Source: Hyphomicrobiales bacterium (GTDB taxonomy: Bacteria; Pseudomonadota; Alphaproteobacteria; Rhizobiales; HXMU1428-3). From it: a DNA stretch of 32,937 nucleotides. Below the pieces are notes generated by a model. It was not told the DNA's origin. It saw only the letters and a list, made by a program, of their open reading frames with translations, and made no database searches. This document shows, one piece after another, positions 1 to 6,937 of the stretch. The position numbers were made by a program, and so were the translations under genes. The stretch lies in the NCBI GenBank assembly GCA_017640685.1, contig JAEPQF010000031.1:1-32937 (forward strand), read 5' to 3'. Within the stretch, counting starts at the first letter, position 1. Each line of letters starts with the position of its first letter.

Positions 1-1108
1 CTGTCATGTCAACCATAGAGGCAAGAAGGGTGGCTGAATTAATACGTTGGTCACCTGTTGCCGCCATATAAGCAAGCGTCGTGGTCAGCAAGATGCCACC
101 AATGCAAAAGCCTAAAGCGTTGGCTTTTTTCTCGCCTGTTGTTTTTAAAACTTCGTCAAGAGCAACAAGCACTCCGTCTTTCATGTAATCAACAAATGCT
201 GTTTGCCCCTCAGCTGGCCCCGGGTTCACCCACGAAATGACAAATAATGTATAGCCTTGGTCAACCACCCATTTAATGTAGCTGTTCTCTGGCTTGAGGT
301 CGAAAACATAGAATTTATTAATCCAGGGAGGAACAAACAATAGCGGAGTTTTATAAGTTTTCTCTGTGCTCGGCGAATATTGAATAAGCTCAAAAAGGTA
401 ATTTTTATAAATCACTTTTCCGGGTGAATTTGCGATATTTTCACCAACCTTAAACGCATCATGGTCTGTCATGCTGACTTTAAGTTGACCATGCCCTCGC
501 TCCATATCACTGAGTAAATTTTTAAATCCATCAAGTAGGTTATTCCCACCTGTATCAATGGTTTTCTTCATAACTTCGGGGTTCGTGAGAAGAAAATTAC
601 TAGGAGAAATAGCACTAGCAAATTGGCGTGTTACAAATTGCACCTTTTTCTTATCTTTTGGAGACATGCCCTTAGCATCTTCAGATAAATTTTGCGCCCA
701 ATCAGAGACAAGGAGGTAGGTCTCTTTTATATAATCAAAGGCAGCATTTTCTTCCCAAGCGGCATCTTTAAAACGACGGTCTTTAACGCTGGAGGATTTC
801 TCCTCAGTTTCCAAACCTAATGAGCGGTTAGCAGCATTGATCCAAATATTAGAAAGGCCGCTCCATAAATTAATCTGCGCATTCATCAAACTGGCTGGGT
901 CACTTGCATAACGCATAGCCATATCTTGAAAGGCTTTAACAGCATTCTCATCAATATTTAATTGAATACCAGTGGCATCTTGTTGTCGGTGAATAAAATC
1001 GGAAAATAGATCAGCACTTTGTTTAGAAGTCTCTAACCATTGTTCAGAAAATCGTGCGGATTGAAAGTCTTGATCATTAAATTCATTATTTTTAGAGCCT
1101 TCACTCAT
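1..1108 (-). CDS. phaC: Class I poly(3-hydroxyalkanoate) synthase, N-terminal part (C-terminus outside window)
   Basis: Polymerises (R)-3-hydroxyacyl-CoA into PHA storage polyester at the granule surface. The reading frame stays open from ATG at 1108 to the window edge, giving 369 codons. The start is supported by an AGGAGG-type ribosome site at 1117-1124. The N-terminal PHA synthase domain is followed by the alpha/beta-hydrolase core. The lipase-like box reads GFCIGG, with the nucleophilic cysteine at about residue 335, and is followed by TLLASMVDMT, matching the TLLTTLLDF region of Cupriavidus PhaC. The motif FVPPWINKFYVFDLKPENS is also typical of class I enzymes. The catalytic Asp and His lie beyond the edge. 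No partner gene (phaA, phaB, phasin) is visible. Truncated only by the window. Confidence 0.93.
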   Translation of the reverse strand, partial: MSEGSKNNEFNDQDFQSARFSEQWLETSKQSADLFSDFIHRQQDATGIQLNIDENAVKAFQDMAMRYASDPASLMNAQINLWSGLSNIWINAANRSLGLETEEKSSSVKDRRFKDAAWEENAAFDYIKETYLLVSDWAQNLSEDAKGMSPKDKKKVQFVTRQFASAISPSNFLLTNPEVMKKTIDTGGNNLLDGFKNLLSDMERGHGQLKVSMTDHDAFKVGENIANSPGKVIYKNYLFELIQYSPSTEKTYKTPLLFVPPWINKFYVFDLKPENSYIKWVVDQGYTLFVISWVNPGPAEGQTAFVDYMKDGVLVALDEVLKTTGEKKANALGFCIGGILLTTTLAYMAATGDQRINSATLLASMVDMT

Positions 1109-1534
1109 GATTATGTCCCTCCTTAATTTATAATGACCAAAAAGAAAGCTGAGGACTTGTGGCTACTTTAGTAGCTCTTTTAAAGATTAGCTATTCAGTC
1201 ATTATTAAAATCAAGCATCCATAGAGGCAGCGCCAAGGTGGAGCTGGCTTGCAAGATGTTTTTTTAAACATCACTCTCTATAGGGGCACACATTCACCGC
1301 CAAATTTAAAATTGGCTTTTTGGAACTCTGGCTCAGGCACCATCACACTAGAGATGATGTCATTAAAAATAAGTCTAACAGACTTTTTTCCCAAAAAGAT
1401 AGATTTTTTTTCGAACTTAAGAATTAAATTTTGGCTTTACAAAGAGATAGGTACAAAAAATAAAAAAGCCCAGCTTAAGAAAAGCCAGGCTTAAAAGGAA
1501 ATAATGCCCCCAGATACAAAGGGAGAAATTCTCA
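1109..1534. other. Intergenic region between phaC and bioB
   Basis: About 426 bases holding the phaC leader on the minus strand and the bioB terminator near 1460-1492. An 81-codon plus-strand frame at 1249-1494 lacks a clear ribosome site, has no recognisable motif and runs through the bioB terminator, so it is not called as a gene. Nothing else recognised. Confidence 0.5.
1460..1492 (-). terminator. Rho-independent terminator of bioB
   Basis: Read on the minus strand, AAGCC-tg-GCT, a 7-base loop, then AGC-tg-GGCTT forms a stem with a 2x2 internal loop, directly followed by TTTTTTATTTTTT. It lies about 45 bases past the bioB stop codon. Confidence 0.7.
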
Positions 1535-2590
1535 TTATTTTTGAGTTTTCAATCCAGCACGTTCGATTAGGGAAACATCACCTTCAGCATCATTATTGCC
1601 AGTAGTCAGGAGCTTCTCACCATAAAAGATTGAGTTAGCACCCGCCATAAAACAAAGTAGCTGGGCTTCATCATTAAGGTTCGAGCGACCAGCAGACAAA
1701 CGAACACGCGCCTTAGGCATCAAAATGCGTGCTGTAGCGACCATGCGAACAAGTTCGATTGAGTCAACATGTTTGCGGCCCTCAAGCGGGGTACCACCAA
1801 CAGGAACAAGCGCATTAATCGGAACAGAGCCAGGATGCGGTGTGAGTGTTGCTAAAACTTCGAGCATACGTGCGCGGTCAACAATGGTTTCACCCATACC
1901 GATGATCCCACCAGAGCAAAGTGAGATACCAGCTTTTTGAACATGAGAAATCGTCTCTAAACGATCTTCGAATGTTCTGGTTGTAATGATTTTATCGTAA
2001 AACTCAGGAGACGTATCGATATTGTGATTATAAGAATTAAGACCAGCTTCTTTTAGGCGTTGAGCTTGATCTTCATTAAGCATCCCCAAAGTTACACAAG
2101 CTTCCATGCCCATGTCAGAAACACCTTTGACCATGTCAACTACCTGGTCAAATTCTTTACCTTCTCTCACATTACGCCACGCTGCACCCATGCAAAAACG
2201 TGTCGCTCCAGCGTCTTTAGCAATTTTAGCCTTTTCCATCACAGCTTCAGTCGCAAGAAGCGATTGTTTCTCAAGCCCCGTCTTTTTGCCATAATGTGCC
2301 GATTGCGGGCAATATTTACAATCTTCAGGGCATGAGCCCGTTTTAATGCTCAAAAGACTGGCAAGTTGCACTGTACCATCTTCATGAAACTGACGGTGAA
2401 TGGTTTGCGCTTTATATAAAAGCTCCATCAAAGGGCTTTCAAGTAATTGAACAATTTCGTCTGTTTGCCAATCATGACGAATTAAAGCATCAGAAGGTTT
2501 TGAAATTTCTTCTGGGGTGTTTACATAAGATGAAGTTTCGGTTTCTACGTGTGTAGGTGCGTCTTCATTTGAAAGTGTATAGTCATCCAT
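1535..2590 (-). CDS. bioB: Biotin synthase (radical SAM)
   Basis: Inserts sulfur into dethiobiotin to make biotin, the last pathway step, using a radical-SAM 4Fe-4S cluster and an auxiliary 2Fe-2S cluster. The radical-SAM CxxxCxxC motif is visible as [10 protein letters not shown] (Cys87, Cys91, Cys94). It is followed by the expected (beta/alpha)8 barrel segments [30 protein letters not shown] and RLSAGR. At 351 aa it carries about 34 more N-terminal residues than E. coli BioB. This leader is acidic and low in complexity and may be dispensable. The start ATG at 2590 has an AGGAA site about 10 bases upstream. Transcribed divergently from bioF, with its own terminator, so it is probably monocistronic. 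Confidence 0.97.
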   Translation of the reverse strand: MDDYTLSNEDAPTHVETETSSYVNTPEEISKPSDALIRHDWQTDEIVQLLESPLMELLYKAQTIHRQFHEDGTVQLASLLSIKTGSCPEDCKYCPQSAHYGKKTGLEKQSLLATEAVMEKAKIAKDAGATRFCMGAAWRNVREGKEFDQVVDMVKGVSDMGMEACVTLGMLNEDQAQRLKEAGLNSYNHNIDTSPEFYDKIITTRTFEDRLETISHVQKAGISLCSGGIIGMGETIVDRARMLEVLATLTPHPGSVPINALVPVGGTPLEGRKHVDSIELVRMVATARILMPKARVRLSAGRSNLNDEAQLLCFMAGANSIFYGEKLLTTGNNDAEGDVSLIERAGLKTQK

Positions 2591-2651
2591 GGTACAGCAA
2601 AGGGTTCCTGTTTAAAGAGTGTTCCTGTAAAAATATATCATCTGCATATTT

Positions 2652-2687
2652 TTTGATCTGATTTATCTTGTAAGCTAACAGATCAAA
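2652..2687. promoter_or_regulatory. Inverted repeat in the divergent bioB/bioF promoter region
   Basis: TTTGATCTG (2652-2660) and CAGATCAAA (2679-2687) are perfect 9-bp inverted arms with an 18-bp spacer. Inside and overlapping the right arm is a near-palindrome TGTAAGCTAACA (2669-2680). The position, between two divergent biotin genes and only about 20 bp before the bioF start, fits an operator or a transcript hairpin. It does not match the BioR box (TTATCTATAA-like) or the BirA operator, so the regulator is unknown. Confidence 0.45.
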
Positions 2688-2708
2688 TTACTCAACTAAA
2701 GAGCAATA

Positions 2709-3875
2709 ATGAAAGAATTTGAAAGCGTTTATAAAACATTTTTAGAAGATTGCCATGATAAAAATCTAAGGCGTCATTTGCTGTCTATTGAGCCGGAAAG
2801 CGCGGGTAAAATCAAGATAGATGGTAAAATATACCTAAATTTTGCTTCAAATGACTATTTAGGCCTGAAACACCACCCTAAATTAATCGAAGAAACGTCC
2901 CATTGGGCGCTAAAATATGGCGCGGGCTCTGGCGCATCACGGCTTGTAACAGGAAATTTCCCCTTATTTGCTGGAGTTGAGGAAAAAATCGCCAAACTCA
3001 AAGGCACTGAAGCTGCCTTAATACTCGCCTCTGGTTACCAGGCAAACGGAGCCGTCCTTCACGCATTGTTTGACAAAACAGTTTTAAAACAAAGCCCCGT
3101 GGTTGTCTCAGATAAACTAAATCACGCAAGCATGCATTTTGGATGCTCGGCGGCAAATGTCCGTCAAAAGCGTTATCGGCACCTGGATGCAAACCATGCT
3201 GATGAGTTTTTAAAATCTTCTGAAGCAGGGGGCCCTAAATTTCTTCTAACAGAAACAGTTTTTAGTATGGATGGGGACATAGCTCCAATGAAAGAGCTGT
3301 TAACCATAGCTCAGAATGAAAACACAATGCTCATAGCTGATGATGCTCATGGCTTTGGTGTTTTAGGCGAAGGGGGCAAAGGACTGGCAACGGGCGCTGA
3401 TATTACAATAGGTACATTTTCTAAAGCGCTCGGTAGTTTTGGCGCTTATGTTGCCGCAAGCCAAACCATGATCGATTATTTAACACAGCGGTGCGGCGGT
3501 CTTATTTATTCAACTGGCTTACCGCCAGCTACTTTAGGCGCCATTAATGCAGGGCTAGACCTTCTTCCCGAATTAGGAGAGGAGCGAGAAAGAGTGGCCA
3601 ATCATGCAAAGCGCTTTAGAGAAGAAATGGCGAACTTAACTAAGAAAAAAGGTTGGAGCACTGGTCGCTCAGAAACACAAATCGTACCGTTGATTATTGG
3701 CGACGCGAAAGAGGCGCTTGATCTATCTGCTTATTTAAAAGAACAAGGTCTCTGGGTCACCGCCATTCGCCCTCCAACCGTGCCAGAAGGAACAGCACGT
3801 TTACGATTTGCCTTCACATCATCCCATAGTGAAAGAGACATCGACCAATTATTAACAGTCCTAAAAAAGTGGTAA
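2709..3875 (+). CDS. bioF: 8-amino-7-oxononanoate synthase
   Basis: PLP-dependent alpha-oxoamine synthase that condenses pimeloyl-ACP/CoA with L-alanine to give KAPA. Motifs visible: LNFASNDYLGLKHHP near the N-terminus, GSGASRLVTGN (substrate/PLP loop), ETVFSMDGDIAP, DDAHGFGVLGEGGKG (the Asp that binds the pyridine nitrogen) and GTFSKALGSFGAYV with the Schiff-base Lys239. The C-terminal domain ends with RPPTVPEGTARLRFAFTSSH. At 388 aa it is the normal size. The ATG at 2709 follows AAAGAGC. First gene of a plus-strand pair with bioH, separated from it by a 290-bp repeat-rich gap. Confidence 0.97.
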   Translation: MKEFESVYKTFLEDCHDKNLRRHLLSIEPESAGKIKIDGKIYLNFASNDYLGLKHHPKLIEETSHWALKYGAGSGASRLVTGNFPLFAGVEEKIAKLKGTEAALILASGYQANGAVLHALFDKTVLKQSPVVVSDKLNHASMHFGCSAANVRQKRYRHLDANHADEFLKSSEAGGPKFLLTETVFSMDGDIAPMKELLTIAQNENTMLIADDAHGFGVLGEGGKGLATGADITIGTFSKALGSFGAYVAASQTMIDYLTQRCGGLIYSTGLPPATLGAINAGLDLLPELGEERERVANHAKRFREEMANLTKKKGWSTGRSETQIVPLIIGDAKEALDLSAYLKEQGLWVTAIRPPTVPEGTARLRFAFTSSHSERDIDQLLTVLKKW

Positions 3876-4165
3876 ATAAATAAGAGGTATCTTCATATCC
3901 GAAGAAGGACCTCAACCTACTTCGGGCTGTGGGACATTCAGGCTGTGGAACATGGCGCAGCAAGTACGAAGCCCGGCGCGTTGCTCTGCACAGTGCGGTT
4001 GCTAGTGGGCAACCTGAAGCGCAACTAAGAAGCGCGGTTGCTAGTGGGCAACCTGAAGCGCAACTAAGAAGCGCGGTTGCTAGTGGGCAACCTAAAGCAC
4101 ATCAAAAATGTAGGACTGCAGAGATAGCTGTAGAATAGCCCGTGAGAGAAAAAAGGATTTTAAAA
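3876..4165. other. bioF-bioH intergenic region, repeat-rich
   Basis: 290 bases, clearly richer in G and C than the flanking genes. It begins with a 16-bp-period direct repeat, GGCTGTGGGACAT (3925-3937) and GGCTGTGGAACAT (3941-3953), and continues with the 39-bp palindromic tandem array (3993-4104). One frame is open through the whole array (from a GTG at 3929 to 4138) and would encode repeats of AVASGQPEAQLRS. It has no ribosome site and is probably not a separate gene. Confidence 0.6.
3993..4104. repeat. Tandem array of 39-bp palindromic repeats
   Basis: Three units at an exact 39-bp period. Each has a hairpin core GGTTGC-TAGTGG-GCAACC (cores at 3997-4014, 4036-4053 and 4075-4092) followed by a tail CTGAAGCGCAACTAAGA. 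The third unit diverges in its tail (CTAAAGCACATC). Because 39 is a multiple of 3, each unit adds 13 codons in any frame. One frame encodes AVASGQPEAQLRS, the same peptide that occurs inside the downstream bioH gene. Related copies lie at 4718-4838 and 14187-14290, so this is a dispersed repeat family. Confidence 0.9.
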
Positions 4166-4939
4166 ATGCAGTTGCTCTTCATACATGGCTGGGGAATGAA
4201 CAGCACAATTTGGGACAGCACAATTCAAGCTTTAAAGGGCCATGCTGTAAAGAGCCTTGACTGCAAAACTATTGATCTTGGGTTTGTTAAAGGGGGGGGA
4301 ACAAGCCCGTTTGACCAAACACAACCAACCATCGTAATCACTCACTCGCTCGGAACAAGTTGGTTTTTAAAAAACTATCAAACAGAGATGTTTGAAAAGC
4401 TAAACCTAAAGGCATTTATAGCTGTAAACGGTTTTACGAATTTTGCGAGCTTCACGGCTGAAGAGACTTTAAACAAAATGAAAGAAGGCGTGCTTGCAAA
4501 CCCGGCCACTCAAATGGCTCTCTTTTGGCGAAGAGCTGGGTGCAAAAATTTCACAAGTGCTGATAATCTAAATCCAGAAAAATTACATGAAGGCTTAGAG
4601 TGGCTCGCCACCTGGGACGCATCTGAAGAAGCCGCTAGCTTAAACTGCCCCAAATTAATCCTGGCCTCTAAAGCCGATAAGATCGTCCCTGCCAGCGCTA
4701 TAGAGGAGCAATGGTACAGCGCGGTTGCAGGTGGTGGGCAACCTAAAGCGCCATCAAAAAACGCGGTTGCCGCGCCGGTTGCAGGTGGGCAACCGAAGGC
4801 GTACTTAGGAAGTGGGCAACCTAAAGCGCAACTAAACAATCAAAAAATCTCTTGGCATGAAACAGCGCCCCATTGCTTGCAATTAGCAGAGCCAGAATGG
4901 GTCGCTGAAAAAATCATTGAACAAGTTCAAGCCCTTTGA
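4166..4939 (+). CDS. bioH: BioH-like pimeloyl-ACP methyl ester esterase carrying an in-frame repeat insert
   Basis: Alpha/beta hydrolase expected to cleave the methyl ester of pimeloyl-ACP, the gatekeeping step before BioF. The N-terminus MQLLFIHGWGMNSTIW carries the HGWG(L/M)N oxyanion motif typical of BioH. The likely triad is Ser61 (THSLG), Asp171 (SKADKIVP) and His236 (TAPHC). ATG 4166 is preferred over a GTG at 4142 because AAAAGGA lies about 9 bases upstream and the protein then begins at the first beta strand. Residues 185-224 are an insert made of the palindromic repeat. It falls between the Asp loop and the last strand with the His, probably on the surface. Without it the protein would be about 217 aa, somewhat smaller than E. 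coli BioH (256). Another biotin-linked esterase type is possible; the bio context is strong. Confidence 0.82.
   Translation: MQLLFIHGWGMNSTIWDSTIQALKGHAVKSLDCKTIDLGFVKGGGTSPFDQTQPTIVITHSLGTSWFLKNYQTEMFEKLNLKAFIAVNGFTNFASFTAEETLNKMKEGVLANPATQMALFWRRAGCKNFTSADNLNPEKLHEGLEWLATWDASEEAASLNCPKLILASKADKIVPASAIEEQWYSAVAGGGQPKAPSKNAVAAPVAGGQPKAYLGSGQPKAQLNNQKISWHETAPHCLQLAEPEWVAEKIIEQVQAL
4718..4838 (+). repeat. Palindromic repeat copies inserted in frame within bioH
   Basis: Three degenerate copies of the family found at 3993-4104: GGTTGC/GCAACC arms at 4723-4743, arms at 4777-4794 preceded by an extra left half at 4765-4770, and a right half GTGGGCAACC at 4812-4821. All are read in the same frame as the upstream array, giving AVAGGGQPKAP, APVAGGQPKAYL and GSGQPKAQL. 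No stop codon is introduced in about 40 codons. The frame conservation shows that the element can expand within a coding gene without breaking it. Confidence 0.88.
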
Positions 4940-6233
4940 GCAAACCTTCATAGCCCTTCTTGAGTTGAGCCTCAGTGATGGAATAGGGCGGCATGAGATA
5001 TACAACAGGTCCAAGCGGACGAATGTTAAATCCTTCAGCCAAGAAGAAATCTCGTAGTTTCATACTGGTTTCAGATTTATAAGAGCCTTCTAGGTTCGCA
5101 TCCCCCTCATCAATATCAAACGCAAGAAGAGACCCGCACACGCGAACATGTTTTACTTTTGAATGAGAAAGTAAGTCTTTTGCAAACTCGCGGTGGCTTG
5201 CCTCAATGGCTTTAATCCGCTCTAAAGTTTTTTCTTCTTCAAATAGAGCTAAAGAGCGATTAGCAATCGCACAAGCAAGGGGGTTTCCAGTAAATGAGTG
5301 TCCATGTGCCAGCGCTTTTGAAAAATCATCACCTAAAAAAGCATCAAATATTTGCTCGTCAATCACGGTCACAGAAAGGGGTAAAGTCCCAGCCGTTAAC
5401 CCCTTAGAGAGGCAGATCATATCTGGTTTTACATCACATTGTTGATGCGCAAACAAACTGCCCGTGCGGCCAAAGCCGGTCGCAATTTCATCAAAAATCA
5501 CTAGGATGTTTTGAGCTCTTGCCGTCTCGACAACACGTTTTACAAATTCAGGTCGGCAAAATTTCATGCCACCAGCACCTTGGAACAAAGGCTCCATTAT
5601 AATGGCTGCGATGGTAGAACCATGTTGTTCAATTGTTTTTTGTAAAGCTGCAATAGCTCTATCTTCTCGCGCATGTACGTCATTGTCACCAAGCCACGTT
5701 TCGCCATAAGGCACCGTATGAACCTGGCAAAGCAAATCATCAAAGGAAGAGAAAAAGCCAGACCCCTTGCCAACAGCCATCGCACCAAACGTATCTCCAT
5801 GATACGCCCCATCAAAAGCGATGAAACTGGTGCGCTCTGGTTCGTTTTTGTTCTGCCAATATTGGTAAGCAACTTTTAGCGCCACTTCAACAGAGGTCGA
5901 TCCATTATCAGAAAAGAAAACCTTTGAGAGATTGCCACCAAGATGCTGACTTAAACTTTCAGCAATTTTAACAGCCGGCTCATGCGTAAAGCCAGAAAAC
6001 ATCACATGAGACATTTTATTAGCCTGGTTCATCATCGCTTCATTAATGGCTGGATGAGAGTGACCATGGGTGATGGTCCACCAAGAAGAAATAAGGTCAA
6101 TTATTTCTTTGCCATTAACATCAAAAATAGAGGCGCCCTTCGCATGAGAAACTGCAATGGGCTCGCACTCGGTTTTATGCTGAGTAAAGGGATGCCAAAT
6201 GTGGCGCTTATCGCGGGCTATTATATCACTCAT
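4914..6233 (-). CDS. bioA: Adenosylmethionine-8-amino-7-oxononanoate aminotransferase
   Basis: Class III PLP aminotransferase that converts KAPA to 7,8-diaminopelargonic acid with SAM as amino donor. Visible: the N-terminal IWHPFTQHK (BioA-specific substrate region), DLISSWWTITHGHSHP, FFSDNGSTSVEVALKVAYQYW, IAFDGAYHGDTFGAMAVG, FDEIATGFGRTG (PLP Asp) and LSKGLTAGTLPLS with the Schiff-base Lys. I place the start at 6233, where ATGA overlaps the bioD stop by 4 bp. The longer form starting at 6248 would add only MGGVR. The length is then 439 aa. The 3' end overlaps that of bioH by 26 bp on the opposite strand. Confidence 0.96.
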   Translation of the reverse strand: MSDIIARDKRHIWHPFTQHKTECEPIAVSHAKGASIFDVNGKEIIDLISSWWTITHGHSHPAINEAMMNQANKMSHVMFSGFTHEPAVKIAESLSQHLGGNLSKVFFSDNGSTSVEVALKVAYQYWQNKNEPERTSFIAFDGAYHGDTFGAMAVGKGSGFFSSFDDLLCQVHTVPYGETWLGDNDVHAREDRAIAALQKTIEQHGSTIAAIIMEPLFQGAGGMKFCRPEFVKRVVETARAQNILVIFDEIATGFGRTGSLFAHQQCDVKPDMICLSKGLTAGTLPLSVTVIDEQIFDAFLGDDFSKALAHGHSFTGNPLACAIANRSLALFEEEKTLERIKAIEASHREFAKDLLSHSKVKHVRVCGSLLAFDIDEGDANLEGSYKSETSMKLRDFFLAEGFNIRPLGPVVYLMPPYSITEAQLKKGYEGLLKGLELVQ

Positions 6234-6862
6234 GCGGACACCCCCCATTCATTAACTGGAATATTCGGAGAGATAGACAAAAGACTATCTCTTGATAAGT
6301 CATCAAGCCGTGGAATTTCGGCTAAGATTTTAACATTACCATATTGCTTAATCGCTTCTTTATTACCCTCATTAGGCTCACCATTTAAAATCACGCCAGC
6401 GATGTTAATCCCAGCAAGGCGCATAACTGAAATCGTCAGCAGGGTGTGATTGATCGTGCCCAAAGCTGTGCGCGAAACAATAATTGTTGGCAGTTTCAAA
6501 GAAGCCATCATATCAATCATAAAACTGCGATCATTAATAGGCACCATCACCCCGCCGGCTCCTTCCACAATAAGAGGACGAGAGCTTTGAAGCAGAGTAA
6601 AATCACTAAGCTCAATTGAAACGCCATCAAGTTTTGCAGAAGCATGAGGAGAGAGTGGCGCGTTTAATTCAAACTGAGGAGAAAAATAACGGTCATCATC
6701 AAGAGCCGTAATGCGTTGAACCAGTTGAGTGTCTGTTTCACCTTCGAGACCAGATTGTATGGGTTTCCAATAGGTGCCATCTAAATGCAACTGCACATAG
6801 GCACTTGCAACACTTTTACCAACATCAGTGTCAGTGCCAGTGATAAAAAATCCTTCAGCCAA
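6230..6862 (-). CDS. bioD: Dethiobiotin synthetase
   Basis: ATP-dependent carboxylation and ring closure of 7,8-diaminopelargonate to dethiobiotin. The P-loop GTDTDVGKS is at residues 9-17. Further motifs are KPIQSG (substrate lysine region), EGAGGVMVPI and the guanine/adenine-site segment ILNGEPN. The only plausible start in frame is TTG at 6862, since a TAG stop lies 15 bases upstream and no ATG is available. An AGAAAG site precedes it. It is translationally coupled to bioA through the ATGA overlap. It follows the POT transporter by 75 bp with no terminator visible between, so read-through from that gene is possible. Confidence 0.95.
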   Translation of the reverse strand: MAEGFFITGTDTDVGKSVASAYVQLHLDGTYWKPIQSGLEGETDTQLVQRITALDDDRYFSPQFELNAPLSPHASAKLDGVSIELSDFTLLQSSRPLIVEGAGGVMVPINDRSFMIDMMASLKLPTIIVSRTALGTINHTLLTISVMRLAGINIAGVILNGEPNEGNKEAIKQYGNVKILAEIPRLDDLSRDSLLSISPNIPVNEWGVSA

Positions 6863-6937
6863 AATAAGCGCTTTCTAAAAAATATAATTCATTATGAGTT
6901 GGTCTTATCGACGCAACGTTATTTATTTCCATGATAT

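Noticed and set aside
1249-1494. 81-codon plus-strand frame between phaC and bioB
   Set aside because: No ribosome site, no recognisable motif, and it runs across the bioB terminator.
2591-2708. BioR box in the bio promoter
   Set aside because: No TTATCTATAA-like palindrome is present on either strand in the divergent region.
3993-4104. CRISPR array
   Set aside because: The 39-bp units are directly contiguous and identical through their whole length; there are no unique spacers, and no cas gene is nearby.
3929-4138. 69-codon gene over the repeat array
   Set aside because: It begins at a GTG without ribosome site, and its content is the repeat itself. Kept only as a property of the array.
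4510-4839. 109-codon minus-strand frame inside bioH
   Set aside because: Shadow of bioH; its Cys-Pro-rich repeats are the complement of the palindromic insert.
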